Positions 8,824-15,757 of a stretch of 23,156 nucleotides of DNA are shown here, piece after piece. Made by a program: the position numbers and the translations under genes. The stretch comes from a virus. The notes below the pieces were generated by a model, which saw only the letters and a list, made by a program, of their open reading frames with translations, did not search any database and was not told the origin of the DNA. Position 1 is the stretch's first letter, and every line of letters begins with the position of its first letter. Location: IMG/VR virus record IMGVR_UViG_3300013131_000253, positions 1-23,156 of that record; one strand, given 5' to 3'.

Positions 8824-9989
8824 CAGGCAAATACCAAGCGCAGTTCGTCGTTGCCAGCAGTGCTAGGGATCAGCGTGTACGGGATGCTCAGCATGTGGAT
8901 GCCGTCCTGATCCTCGTAGCTCGGGTCACCGATGTCAGCACGGCCAGCGCTGATCAGCGACACGATATTGCCGCCGGTGTTGCCATGGATGAATGACAGG
9001 TCACCCAGCGTGCCATCGGTCAGCGCTGCGGTGAAATAATCCTTCGCCGCAATGGTAGGCGCTTCGATCACCACCGTGCCGGTAGCAGCGCGATCAGTTA
9101 GCAGCACCTCCTTGGTGCAGTTGACCAGCTCGCGGTAGATGATGCTGTTGCCGATGTTCATCGACACCGACTGCAGGCAGGTGCCATAACCAAGCAGGTT
9201 GAAGCCACCGCTGTTGCCAGACTTGAAGATCAGCGGTGTTGCCTGATCCGTGTAGGTAGGTGCCACGAATGCCGTATCAGTCGGCGCGTTATAGATCCCG
9301 GTCATCGTGAAGTCGATTGTAGGGATCTCGCCAACCGTTGTATTGATCGCAAAGGTGCCGCGGCAACCAGTCAGTTTGTGCAGCACCCCGTCGATGTTGT
9401 AGTGAATGGTGACGCTGCTGAACGTGGAGCTAACCGGTGTGTAGACGGTCTGTAGGCCGATGCTATAGGCGCTGGTGTTATCAGGTGTCACGGCGGTGCC
9501 CAGCGGTCGCAGTGTTGCCACCTTGGTCGAACCGACGTAATCGGTCACGATTGCAACGGTGCCGCTTGCGGTGCCGCCGGTGATGCGCAGGATTAGCCCG
9601 TTATAGGCGTCATTGGTGCTGCTGGCGCCAGCCGCCAAGGTGATGCTGTTCGATGCGCCGGCCGCAGCAGTGCCGGCCTCAGCAGGTGTGTAGGCAGTCT
9701 CGGCCAGTCCGCACGCACGCAACACCGAACCAAACCGTGGCGCGGTTCCAGCGATGCCGCTGCCGGCCAGCTCTACGCTGAACGTGCACTCAACCCTGGT
9801 ATTGGCCAGCAGCTGCTCAGATGCGCCCAGGTACGGCCGCACCAGGTCGCGGTTCACCACATCCGACTGCATCGGCGTGATGTTCAAATCACGCACCAGT
9901 ACTGCATCAGTAGCAGCCGGTGTTGGATCAGTGCCGTAGCTAGATTCGATTTCGGCCAGAATCAGCCGCTTGCGAGAGAGGAGTGGCAT
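8823..9989 (-). CDS. Major tail (tube) protein
   Basis: The 388-residue protein precedes the frameshifted chaperones, where the tail tube protein lies (lambda V position). The N-terminus SRKRLILAEIESSYGTDPTP is typical of long tail tube proteins of siphophages. The central part (about 95-190) is a Thr/Ala/Gly/Ser-rich beta domain (AGASNSITLAAGASSTNDAY; LILRITGGTASGTVAIVTDY) that looks like an inserted surface domain. The C-terminal half returns to tube-like sequence (GCRGTFAINTTVGEIPTIDF; QSVSMNIGNSIIYRELVNC) and ends HMLSIPYTLIPS. It is longer than lambda gpV (246 residues), consistent with the insertion. The stop overlaps the start of the next gene. Confidence 0.85.
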   Translation of the reverse strand: MPLLSRKRLILAEIESSYGTDPTPAATDAVLVRDLNITPMQSDVVNRDLVRPYLGASEQLLANTRVECTFSVELAGSGIAGTAPRFGSVLRACGLAETAYTPAEAGTAAAGASNSITLAAGASSTNDAYNGLILRITGGTASGTVAIVTDYVGSTKVATLRPLGTAVTPDNTSAYSIGLQTVYTPVSSTFSSVTIHYNIDGVLHKLTGCRGTFAINTTVGEIPTIDFTMTGIYNAPTDTAFVAPTYTDQATPLIFKSGNSGGFNLLGYGTCLQSVSMNIGNSIIYRELVNCTKEVLLTDRAATGTVVIEAPTIAAKDYFTAALTDGTLGDLSFIHGNTGGNIVSLISAGRADIGDPSYEDQDGIHMLSIPYTLIPSTAGNDELRLVFA

Positions 9990-9992
9990 GGC

Positions 9993-10160
9993 TCAGTTCG
10001 TGGTAGCTGGCAGGGTTTGATGCACCAACGTCCGCTGACCAGTGGTCGAATCGAAAATAAACGACCCGCCATGTCCGCTGTAGTGGTCCACCTTCAGTAT
10101 AGAGTCGGCGTCTGGCACGTCCTGCGGCTCAGGTGGTGGCACCGGAATCATGCGAGTCAT
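9993..10160 (-). CDS. Small tail-region protein, function unknown (55 aa)
   Basis: An ATG at 10160 opens a 55-codon frame that fills most of the gap between the tail terminator-like gene and the major tail gene, ending 3 bases before the latter's start. The protein starts MTRMIPVPPPEPQDVPDADS and ends TTGQRTLVHQTLPATTN. It has a proline-rich N-terminus and a short beta-prone middle (HYSGHGGSFIFDSTTG). I do not recognise a family. Gene packing, co-orientation and the otherwise empty 195-bp gap support it being real; its short length is the main doubt. No strong ribosome-binding site is visible. Confidence 0.55.
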   Translation of the reverse strand: MTRMIPVPPPEPQDVPDADSILKVDHYSGHGGSFIFDSTTGQRTLVHQTLPATTN

Positions 10161-10184
10161 AGCGTCAACGCTGTTGGCTTCATT

Positions 10185-10616
10185 CTACGGAGCCTGCGAT
10201 AAGTCAGTAACGCTGCTGCGGTACAGCACCCGGTACAAGCAAAACACCACACCAATGGCAGTATCACCTGATTCGATGCTGAAGTCCGTCGTTGCAGGCT
10301 GCACATCAATCGCAAGGCCGCTCAGGGTGAGGTCTGCCATGATCCTGCCGTGCAGGTCATCGATGATCGGATCGGCTAGCTGATCTGGCACATCACCACG
10401 AACGAGCACGACCACCCGCACCGTCAGCGTATGGTCCAGCGTTGGCAGGCTGGTGTTCTGCGCAACTACGTCATTAACCGGCTCGACGATGATCGCCGGC
10501 GATTCAGCGCGCGCTACTGGCTCCACCCTGCTGCGGTAGATCCTGCTGCCGACGCCAGTAGTGCCAACCAGTACCGTGCGGATATTCGCTAGGATCTGCT
10601 CACGTAGCGTTGCCAT
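10185..10616 (-). CDS. Tail terminator / minor tail protein (lambda gpU position)
   Basis: The 143-residue protein opens MATLREQILANIRTVLVGT and contains the phrase SRIYRSRVEPVARAESPAII (about 24-43). This combination is typical of phage minor tail or tail-terminator proteins encoded just upstream of the tail tube gene. The middle is beta-rich (LDHTLTVRVVVLVRGDVPDQ), and the C-terminus (VVFCLYRVLYRSS) carries a final hydrophobic strand. In the family, a hexamer of this protein caps the tail tube and provides the head-facing interface. Its start overlaps the stop of the upstream gene by one base. Confidence 0.75.
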   Translation of the reverse strand: MATLREQILANIRTVLVGTTGVGSRIYRSRVEPVARAESPAIIVEPVNDVVAQNTSLPTLDHTLTVRVVVLVRGDVPDQLADPIIDDLHGRIMADLTLSGLAIDVQPATTDFSIESGDTAIGVVFCLYRVLYRSSVTDLSQAP

Positions 10617-11230
10617 CAGCTGCGCACCTCACTGGCCAGCAGCCGGCCGCGCCTAAATGAGATGTTGGTGGTGTCGCTGTGGTTCGCGATGCGTAGCGCC
10701 ACCTCGTCATTGGCGGCCATGCTGATCATCCAGCTTGTTACCAGCTTGGCTTCTTCAGTGCCGGTCCCGGTGAACGCACGGCATTCGGTTTCGTCAATGG
10801 CGACGCCGTTCTTGGCCAGCTTGATCCCGAGCGTTTTGTTGTTGCCGGTTACGGTGCGGGCGTCGATGCTGCCGTAGAACCGCATCAGCCGTGTGGCGCC
10901 GCTGGTATTCTTAATGCCGAATAGGTCAGTGGTGCCGAGCGTCATCCCATGAGCGGTGCTGCTGTCGAACGTGGCAGTGAGCCCAGTGGAGATGTAGGTG
11001 CCTTGCGTCAGGCCGCTGATCGTGCCATCAGTCATGCGGCTAGCCTGGCCGCGCACCAGCACGCCTTCCAGGTAATACGACAGCGCCGCCCATGCGCTGG
11101 TGCCATCGCCCACCTTGAAGCGTCGTGTATCGGTTTCGATGCCGATCTCACCCAGCGCCAGCACCGGTGCCGCTGCAGTCCATTGCGCTGCGGTGCCGCG
11201 TCGTAGCCGGATTCGTGCCGTGCTGCTCAT
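10616..11230 (-). CDS. Mtd_N-like plus jelly-roll structural protein
   Basis: Residues about 4-52 (ARIRLRRGTAAQWTAAAPVL, then EIGIETDTRRFKVGDGTSAW) match the short beta-prism repeat at the N-terminus of tail fiber and major tropism determinant proteins (Mtd_N type). Residues about 60-204 look like a C1q/TNF-like jelly roll, with NKTLGIKLAKNGVAIDETEC, VTSWMISMAANDEVALRI and a closing strand RRGRLLASEV. Such proteins usually sit on the virion surface. Here the gene lies among head-tail joining genes: its start overlaps the FII-like gene by 4 bp (ATGA) and its end overlaps the tail-terminator gene. A neck whisker or capsid decoration is plausible; this is inference from domain and position. Confidence 0.7.
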   Translation of the reverse strand: MSSTARIRLRRGTAAQWTAAAPVLALGEIGIETDTRRFKVGDGTSAWAALSYYLEGVLVRGQASRMTDGTISGLTQGTYISTGLTATFDSSTAHGMTLGTTDLFGIKNTSGATRLMRFYGSIDARTVTGNNKTLGIKLAKNGVAIDETECRAFTGTGTEEAKLVTSWMISMAANDEVALRIANHSDTTNISFRRGRLLASEVRS

Positions 11231-11664
11231 GCTGCGCCACCGTCGAAGTCGTTGCCTTCAATGTAGGCAGCATCAGCGCCGCCACCATCGATGTCAGGAT
11301 CGAGCTGCACCTGCAGCAGCTCATCGATCTCGGCATCAGCGCCATTGGCATCCAGCGGCGTGGCAGCGGTGGTGTACGGCACCTCAGCGGCGCGCTGCAG
11401 GCTTAGCTGCACGAAGGCACCATCGGTCATCAGCATCGCCGTGCGTACCTCATACGCGACGCCGTTCACTGTTACCTGCGAGCCATACAGCAGGTTGCTA
11501 AACTTCGATGCTTCGCACGTCAGCACGTAGTCGGTAGTGATAACCTGGTTGTCGATCACTACTTCACTTGGCATGTCAAGGATGCCTAGTCCGGTCGTTG
11601 CGCCAGCTGCAACATCAACGCCAAAATCAGCTAGGTAGATGCTTGGATCATCAAGTAGCGTCAT
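11227..11664 (-). CDS. FII: Head-tail attachment protein (lambda gpFII-like)
   Basis: This is a protein of about 145 residues read from ATG at 11664 (TTG at 11679 is the longer alternative). It contains YLADFGVDVAAGA, LGILDMPSEVVIDNQVITTD and YGSQVTVNGVAYEVRTAMLM, the pattern of phage head-tail attachment proteins: an N-terminal D-F-G-V strand, a Y-x-L-T-C strand and a hairpin before V-x-L-S-L. The C-terminus is an unusual acidic tail (ANGADAEIDELLQVQLDPDI; YIEGNDFDGGAA) that lambda FII lacks. In the family this protein docks on the gpW ring and gives the binding site for the tail. The ATG is chosen because it lies just after the stop of the small upstream gene (11669). Confidence 0.78.
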   Translation of the reverse strand: MTLLDDPSIYLADFGVDVAAGATTGLGILDMPSEVVIDNQVITTDYVLTCEASKFSNLLYGSQVTVNGVAYEVRTAMLMTDGAFVQLSLQRAAEVPYTTAATPLDANGADAEIDELLQVQLDPDIDGGGADAAYIEGNDFDGGAA

Positions 11665-11668
11665 GGCA

Positions 11669-11833
11669 TCAATACTCAATCAGGAACTTGTCGCTGTTCT
11701 CCTGCAGCAGGAAGTCGTCATCTTCTGTTAGCAGCTTGTCAGTTGCTACCACCAGCGGTTTCACCGACAGGTTGTAAAGCATGTCAGCAACACTTTGCTG
11801 CAGCAGCGTGCCGTTTTCCTGCAGGTTTTTCAT
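11669..11833 (-). CDS. Small acidic-motif structural protein (54 aa)
   Basis: ATG at 11833 follows the stop of the upstream gene by one base, and the 54-codon frame ends 4 bases before the FII-like ATG, so it fits the operon exactly. The protein begins MKNLQENGTLLQQSVADMLY and ends with the acidic motif LLTEDDDFLLQENSDKFLIE. The same motif is embedded in the gpM protein of this phage (FLLTEDDDFLLAEDDTKFID), with 17 identical nucleotides. Motifs of this type (LLTEDGD.LL) recur in phage tail and head proteins, but I know of no assigned function. Close packing and the motif support a real gene. Confidence 0.65.
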   Translation of the reverse strand: MKNLQENGTLLQQSVADMLYNLSVKPLVVATDKLLTEDDDFLLQENSDKFLIEY

Positions 11834-11834
11834 C

Positions 11835-12170
11835 TTAAATTGCGCCGACCTTACAGCTCAGCGTAGGCGTACCGCCCGTGATTGAAACCACCCGGAACCG
11901 TACATAACGCACCGGCGCCATTAGGAAGTAACCAGTCGTGCCATTCGCATCAAGGATGGTGTTGGCATTCGCTGAATCTAGGTTGAAGTAATCGGTGCCA
12001 TCCAAGCTGCCTTCAAACCGCACTTCAACCTCAGTGCCAACACTGGCCAGTGTTACCTGAAATGTAAGCTGCGCGCCAGTTGTTACCTGCGCATCAGTGA
12101 CGCCAACAGCGGTCAGCGTGCCAAGGGTGGCAATGTCAAAATCAGCGCTGTAGCCGAATGGGATTGTCAT
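11835..12170 (-). CDS. Beta-rich head-associated protein, decoration-like
   Basis: The 111-residue protein has no signal peptide or membrane segment and is dominated by alternating hydrophobic strands (GAQLTFQVTLASVGTEVEVR; PVRYVRFRVVSI; PTLSCKVGAI). Its layout resembles the 136-residue protein upstream: a strand with E-x-R-F-E-G-S-L-D-G-T-D-Y, then P/A-x-R-Y-V/F-x strands, then a closing hydrophobic strand. A shared beta-sandwich origin is likely. It follows the intrinsic terminator at 12208-12231, so its message level may be lower than that of the capsid genes. Position between capsid and connector genes suggests a head decoration or head-completion role (inference). Confidence 0.6.
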   Translation of the reverse strand: MTIPFGYSADFDIATLGTLTAVGVTDAQVTTGAQLTFQVTLASVGTEVEVRFEGSLDGTDYFNLDSANANTILDANGTTGYFLMAPVRYVRFRVVSITGGTPTLSCKVGAI

Positions 12171-12207
12171 GTGCCTACATTACTCAAGTCCATGCTAGCC
12201 ACACAAA

Positions 12208-12231
12208 ACCCCGCTCCTTGCGAAGCGGGGT
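12208..12231 (-). terminator. Intrinsic (Rho-independent) terminator after capsid/decoration genes
   Basis: On the minus strand an 8-bp stem ACCCCGCT / AGCGGGGT with an 8-nt loop is followed at once by TTTT. It lies in the 83-bp gap between the 136-residue and 111-residue genes. It would partly stop transcripts coming from the capsid genes, a common way to keep capsid and decoration messages above downstream connector genes. The U run is short (4), so read-through is probable and is needed for the tail genes. Confidence 0.8.
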
Positions 12232-12253
12232 ACGTGGTTCAGTGTCAGGCCGA

Positions 12254-12664
12254 TCAGGCGTACTTGAGAACTGCCACAGCGTTGATGCTGTAGGTATGGG
12301 TTGAGGTGTCAACCGTGCTGACAGCTTTGATAAAGCGCTTTGCGGCACCCTTTGGGAACACCAGGAACTGCTTAGAGGCAGAAGTACTCACCTGAGAGAA
12401 TGCAACAGCACCAGATGCTTGCACCGTGCCACCACGGCTGAACACTGTGGTGATGTCGCTATAGTCGCCGGCTTGGGTATCGGCAGACTGCAGCTTCACA
12501 TTCAGGGTGCTGGTGCCGCCGTTCTCGACATCAAGAATCACGCAGACATCGCCTTCGTAGTTCTTCATATCAACCGCGGTGCCATCAAGCGCAGTGGTGC
12601 GTTGAGCAGTGGCAGCAAACGCAATATGCGAGAGCTTTTCAAGGCCAGTGGACAGGACAGTCAT
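12254..12664 (-). CDS. Putative capsid decoration / head-associated beta protein
   Basis: The 136-residue protein directly follows the capsid gene cluster. It has MTVLSTGLEKLSHIAFAATA at the N-terminus, then beta-rich sequence (GTSTLNVKLQSADTQAGDYS; AKRFIKAVSTVDTSTHTY; SINAVAVLKYA). The pattern T-L-N-V-K-L-Q-S-A-D followed by an F-I-K-A strand is known to me from head-associated proteins next to capsid genes. It has the best ribosome-binding site in the block: AAGGAG, 8 nt before ATG, placed at the end of the preceding gene. With the terminator just downstream, this suggests a highly expressed virion protein. The decoration role is inferred. Confidence 0.68.
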   Translation of the reverse strand: MTVLSTGLEKLSHIAFAATAQRTTALDGTAVDMKNYEGDVCVILDVENGGTSTLNVKLQSADTQAGDYSDITTVFSRGGTVQASGAVAFSQVSTSASKQFLVFPKGAAKRFIKAVSTVDTSTHTYSINAVAVLKYA

Positions 12665-12668
12665 CGGA

Positions 12669-12887
12669 TTACTCCTTAAATGATCGTGGTTGACGGGTGC
12701 GCTTCACCTCAACAGGTGCAGCAGTGGATTCAGGTTCAACAGGTGCCGGCTCGATTGGATCAGGCGCCAGCCTGGCTTTGTTGTTGCTGATGTTCAGCAG
12801 TGCTTCATGCGCAGGGAGGTCAACGATGGAGCCCACCGCAGCAGGCCCCAGGCTGGTCAATACCCCTCGCAGGATCTCGACTCTCAT
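12669..12887 (-). CDS. Small post-capsid protein, function unknown (72 aa)
   Basis: The 72-residue protein starts 5 bases after the capsid stop. The N-terminal half (MRVEILRGVLTSLGPAAVGS, then IVDLPAHEALLNI) resembles small phage proteins that follow the capsid gene and begin with a K/R-V-x-I-L-x-G-V strand and a G-x-I-V-x-L-P hairpin. The C-terminal half is low-complexity, rich in Pro, Glu and Val (DPIEPAPVEPESTAAPVE), and ends basic (KRTRQPRSFKE). Possible roles are head assembly or completion, as for lambda FI which sits near this position, but the sequence does not prove it. Its last codons contain the AAGGAG ribosome-binding site of the next gene. Confidence 0.65.
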   Translation of the reverse strand: MRVEILRGVLTSLGPAAVGSIVDLPAHEALLNISNNKARLAPDPIEPAPVEPESTAAPVEVKRTRQPRSFKE

Positions 12888-12892
12888 GGCAA

Positions 12893-15757
12893 TCAGGACG
12901 CGAAGCAGAATGCGCCGGGTTGCTTAACGGCAACATCCAGATCCTGATGAGCGATCACCCGCACGGTGCCGGCAGTGGCGCCAGCGTACGGATCAACCAT
13001 GAGATCCAGGCCGGACCACATCCCCATCACCATCTGGCTGAAGTCGCCGAAGAATGCCTGGTTGGTGCTCACCTGGTTCGAGACGATCGCCGGATAACCA
13101 TTGATCTGACCGTCCTCGAACACGAACCCAGCAGCCACTGCAGACGCATTCTTAGCGGTGCCCTTCAGTGCGCCGCGGGTGGTGGCGTTGACGATGTAGT
13201 ACATCGAAGCCACATCAGCGTTCGCGACCGCGACATCAGTCTCCATTGCCACGAAGCCCACAAAGGTGGCCGCGTAGGTTTCGGTGCCGATGCTTGGCGT
13301 CAGCGACAGCCCGAGCGGTTGGTTGCTAGAACCGGTGCCGTACAGCGCAGCGCGGTCGATCTCCAGCGCGATCACACGCGCCAGGTCGTTGCGGATCATC
13401 CCCTCCACGTCGATGCTCGACTGGAGCAGCAGCCGGCGGCTGTAATCCACGAACGCTGCAACGGTCTTGGGTGTCATGTTCACCTGATCGATCGCTTGCT
13501 GCGATTCGGTAGGTGCAACGTTCTCACCCACCCAGTACGCGGTAGCGGCTGAGGTTTGGCGGGGGATCGCAATGTTCCCCTGCAGACCTGACAGCATGGT
13601 TACGCCAGCCTGCGCCAGTGCCAGGCGGTTGCGCAGCAGGTCGATGAACGATCCAGCCAGCAGCTCATCGGGGACCAGGTTGCCGCCAGCGGATGGGATG
13701 TCCACGGTCAGGTCACGACGCAGCACCTCATTCGGCACCACGATGCCGTTGCTGGCGCGTTCGTACTGCGCAGCAGCAGCACGGCCAACCTCAATCTCGA
13801 ACTCAGCCGAGCGGCGAGCCGAGGCATCGCCAGGGTTGGCGAGATAGTTCAGGGCGCGAACGAAACTGAACCGCTTGGTTTCAGCCTTGCTAAGGCCGAT
13901 GTCGTTGCGGGTGATGTCTTCAGAACGGATGGGTTGGGTCATGGCAGTTTGGCCGAGTTTGTCAAGAACCGCCTCGCGGGCTTCCGCCAGGCTTTTGTCG
14001 TTAGCGATCAGCTCACGGGCCAGGTCGGCCATGTTGTGCTTCTCGCCAAGCGCGGTGATGGCTGCGATGCGGTCACGCTCAGCCTTTGCGGCCTCAGACC
14101 GGATCACTTCCATATCGGGTGCAGTAGGTGCATCCATGATGGGTGAAGCGGCATCGGCCGCTATGGTGGACGCTTCGATTGTAGGCAATGCCAGCGAGCG
14201 GCCTATACCAATGGACGGATCAGCCGGGATGCTGACAACGCTGATCTCATATGGCTGCCAGCGTGTTGCCACCATCGCGCCATCACGTTCCTCCATCTGA
14301 TCGATCGCGTAGCCAAACGACACGCCACGCAGGATGCCATCGCGTACATCACTGAGCACTTCCTGCGCTGCCTTGTTGCGGCTGAACCGCACCTTGGCAT
14401 AACCGCGTTTCTTGTCGCCATCAATCCAGGCGCGTTCCACCACGCCTAGCACCCGATCCGGGTCATGGTTGAACAGCAACGGTGCACCATCGTTCAAGCG
14501 CTCCAGCATCGCAGCATCCATCGCATGGCTCAGCACCTCCTTGCCGAAGTACCGCTCTACCGGATACTCCGAGCTAAACGGGAACTGCATCACCCGATCA
14601 TCGATCGCATCGAACTGCGTCACCTCGCTGCGTTGATACCGGCAGCCATCAGCAGCACGCAATGCGTCGATCTTGTTCAGGGTGCTGAACCGATGGCCTA
14701 CCAGCGTCTCAGTTTCGGCCCATTTGCCTTCGCTGTCCTGCCGGTAGATGCGGATCAGCGCCGCCGGGTCATCAGCGCTTGCGTTAATGCTGAACTCGCT
14801 GTCAGGGACGCCTAGGGTGCCCTCGCGCATGATGTGCTCAATGCGCCCACGGGCTATCCCACCCGAGCTGTTCCATGACACGAAGTCACCTTCGCGCAGC
14901 TCATCTGGTTTGGCGCGGTCATCCTGCATGATCGGTGCGTCCACTTTGGTTAGCATTGATTCTGCCAGTAATGCAGTTTTGTCGGATTTCATGTAGCCAC
15001 CAATTGCCTCATCTAGAACAGCAACAACAGCAACGGGTGATGCAACACTTGCGTCCTTGTAGATCTCAGCTTCAGCTTCGCCGTCTTCCATTTCGATGCT
15101 CACCGTGCCATCGGTCACCATCTTCACAACACAGCCGATGTAGGTCTTGTCGTTCCAGGTCCAGCTGACATAGTCATTCTTCATCAGCTGCCGTTTGCCG
15201 GTCGCTTCCTCAAACTGAATCGCGGTGTGATCATGCTCAACCAGCCACTGCCGCGCCTGCTCTGCCGTGAATTGCTCAATGCTGAACCGGATTGCCTGCA
15301 GCTCCGATTCATTGTCCTTGATGCCGTAGATGAAGTCAACGCCTTCGCCACCGGCACCATTCTCGCGGCGAAACTCGTCATACTGCGCAGGGTCACGCAG
15401 CCGTGCGGCGTGCTCCATCGGATACGGCCGTTGTTGATCCATGATGCGATCCATCTTTGACACCAGACTATCGGCCCAGCTTTTGCCAGGGTCACCGCCC
15501 CATGCTGCCCAAGCCACCCTGCCGGGCGATGGATAGCCATCTTCGCCAGGCCTGAACCCCTCGGCTTGCTTGTCTACCTCGTGGCGTGCAAACCACGCGG
15601 ACATGGTGATGATCGTCTCATCACTCAGCTCATCACCGCTCAGGATCTGCGTCGCACGACGGGCTGCTACCTCAGTGCCGCCCTTGCGACCTTCAGCTTT
15701 CCAGTCGCGGTACCGCTGCGCTTCCTCGCGCATCCCTGCAGTTGGCATGGCACTCAT
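12893..15757 (-). CDS. Prohead protease-major capsid protein fusion with Tudor-like inserts
   Basis: This 954-residue polyprotein starts with ATGA overlap of the portal stop. Residues 1-105 form an N-terminal module (EGRKGGTEVAARRATQILSG; GYPSPGRVAWAAWGGDPGKS). Residues about 193-237 (NDYVSWTWNDKTYIG) and 288-360 (GDFVSWNSSGGIARGRIEHI; GHRFSTLNK) are SH3/Tudor-like, the second resembling the HVA1 type. Residues about 375-520 are the U35-type prohead protease, with H431 in LLFNHDPDRVLG and S480 in ILRGVSFGYAI. Residues 545-605 form a helical delta/scaffold-like segment. Residues about 605-954 form the HK97-fold capsid (GGNLVPDELLAGSFIDLLRN; AYWVGENVAPTESQ; DRAALYGTGSSNQPLGL; GYPAIVSNQV). The expected role is self-cleavage after prohead assembly, releasing mature capsid protein. 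No internal start with a ribosome-binding site is seen before the capsid part. Confidence 0.93.
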   Translation of the reverse strand: MSAMPTAGMREEAQRYRDWKAEGRKGGTEVAARRATQILSGDELSDETIITMSAWFARHEVDKQAEGFRPGEDGYPSPGRVAWAAWGGDPGKSWADSLVSKMDRIMDQQRPYPMEHAARLRDPAQYDEFRRENGAGGEGVDFIYGIKDNESELQAIRFSIEQFTAEQARQWLVEHDHTAIQFEEATGKRQLMKNDYVSWTWNDKTYIGCVVKMVTDGTVSIEMEDGEAEAEIYKDASVASPVAVVAVLDEAIGGYMKSDKTALLAESMLTKVDAPIMQDDRAKPDELREGDFVSWNSSGGIARGRIEHIMREGTLGVPDSEFSINASADDPAALIRIYRQDSEGKWAETETLVGHRFSTLNKIDALRAADGCRYQRSEVTQFDAIDDRVMQFPFSSEYPVERYFGKEVLSHAMDAAMLERLNDGAPLLFNHDPDRVLGVVERAWIDGDKKRGYAKVRFSRNKAAQEVLSDVRDGILRGVSFGYAIDQMEERDGAMVATRWQPYEISVVSIPADPSIGIGRSLALPTIEASTIAADAASPIMDAPTAPDMEVIRSEAAKAERDRIAAITALGEKHNMADLARELIANDKSLAEAREAVLDKLGQTAMTQPIRSEDITRNDIGLSKAETKRFSFVRALNYLANPGDASARRSAEFEIEVGRAAAAQYERASNGIVVPNEVLRRDLTVDIPSAGGNLVPDELLAGSFIDLLRNRLALAQAGVTMLSGLQGNIAIPRQTSAATAYWVGENVAPTESQQAIDQVNMTPKTVAAFVDYSRRLLLQSSIDVEGMIRNDLARVIALEIDRAALYGTGSSNQPLGLSLTPSIGTETYAATFVGFVAMETDVAVANADVASMYYIVNATTRGALKGTAKNASAVAAGFVFEDGQINGYPAIVSNQVSTNQAFFGDFSQMVMGMWSGLDLMVDPYAGATAGTVRVIAHQDLDVAVKQPGAFCFAS

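Noticed and set aside
12800-13552. Plus-strand open frame of 250 codons
   Set aside because: It lies antisense to the capsid part of the polyprotein and is His/Arg-rich with no recognisable domain; it is a shadow of GC-rich codons.
13933-13947. Internal start for a separate capsid protein at Met606 of the polyprotein (ATG at 13942)
   Set aside because: No ribosome-binding site precedes it and the frame is continuous, so a cleaved fusion is more likely.
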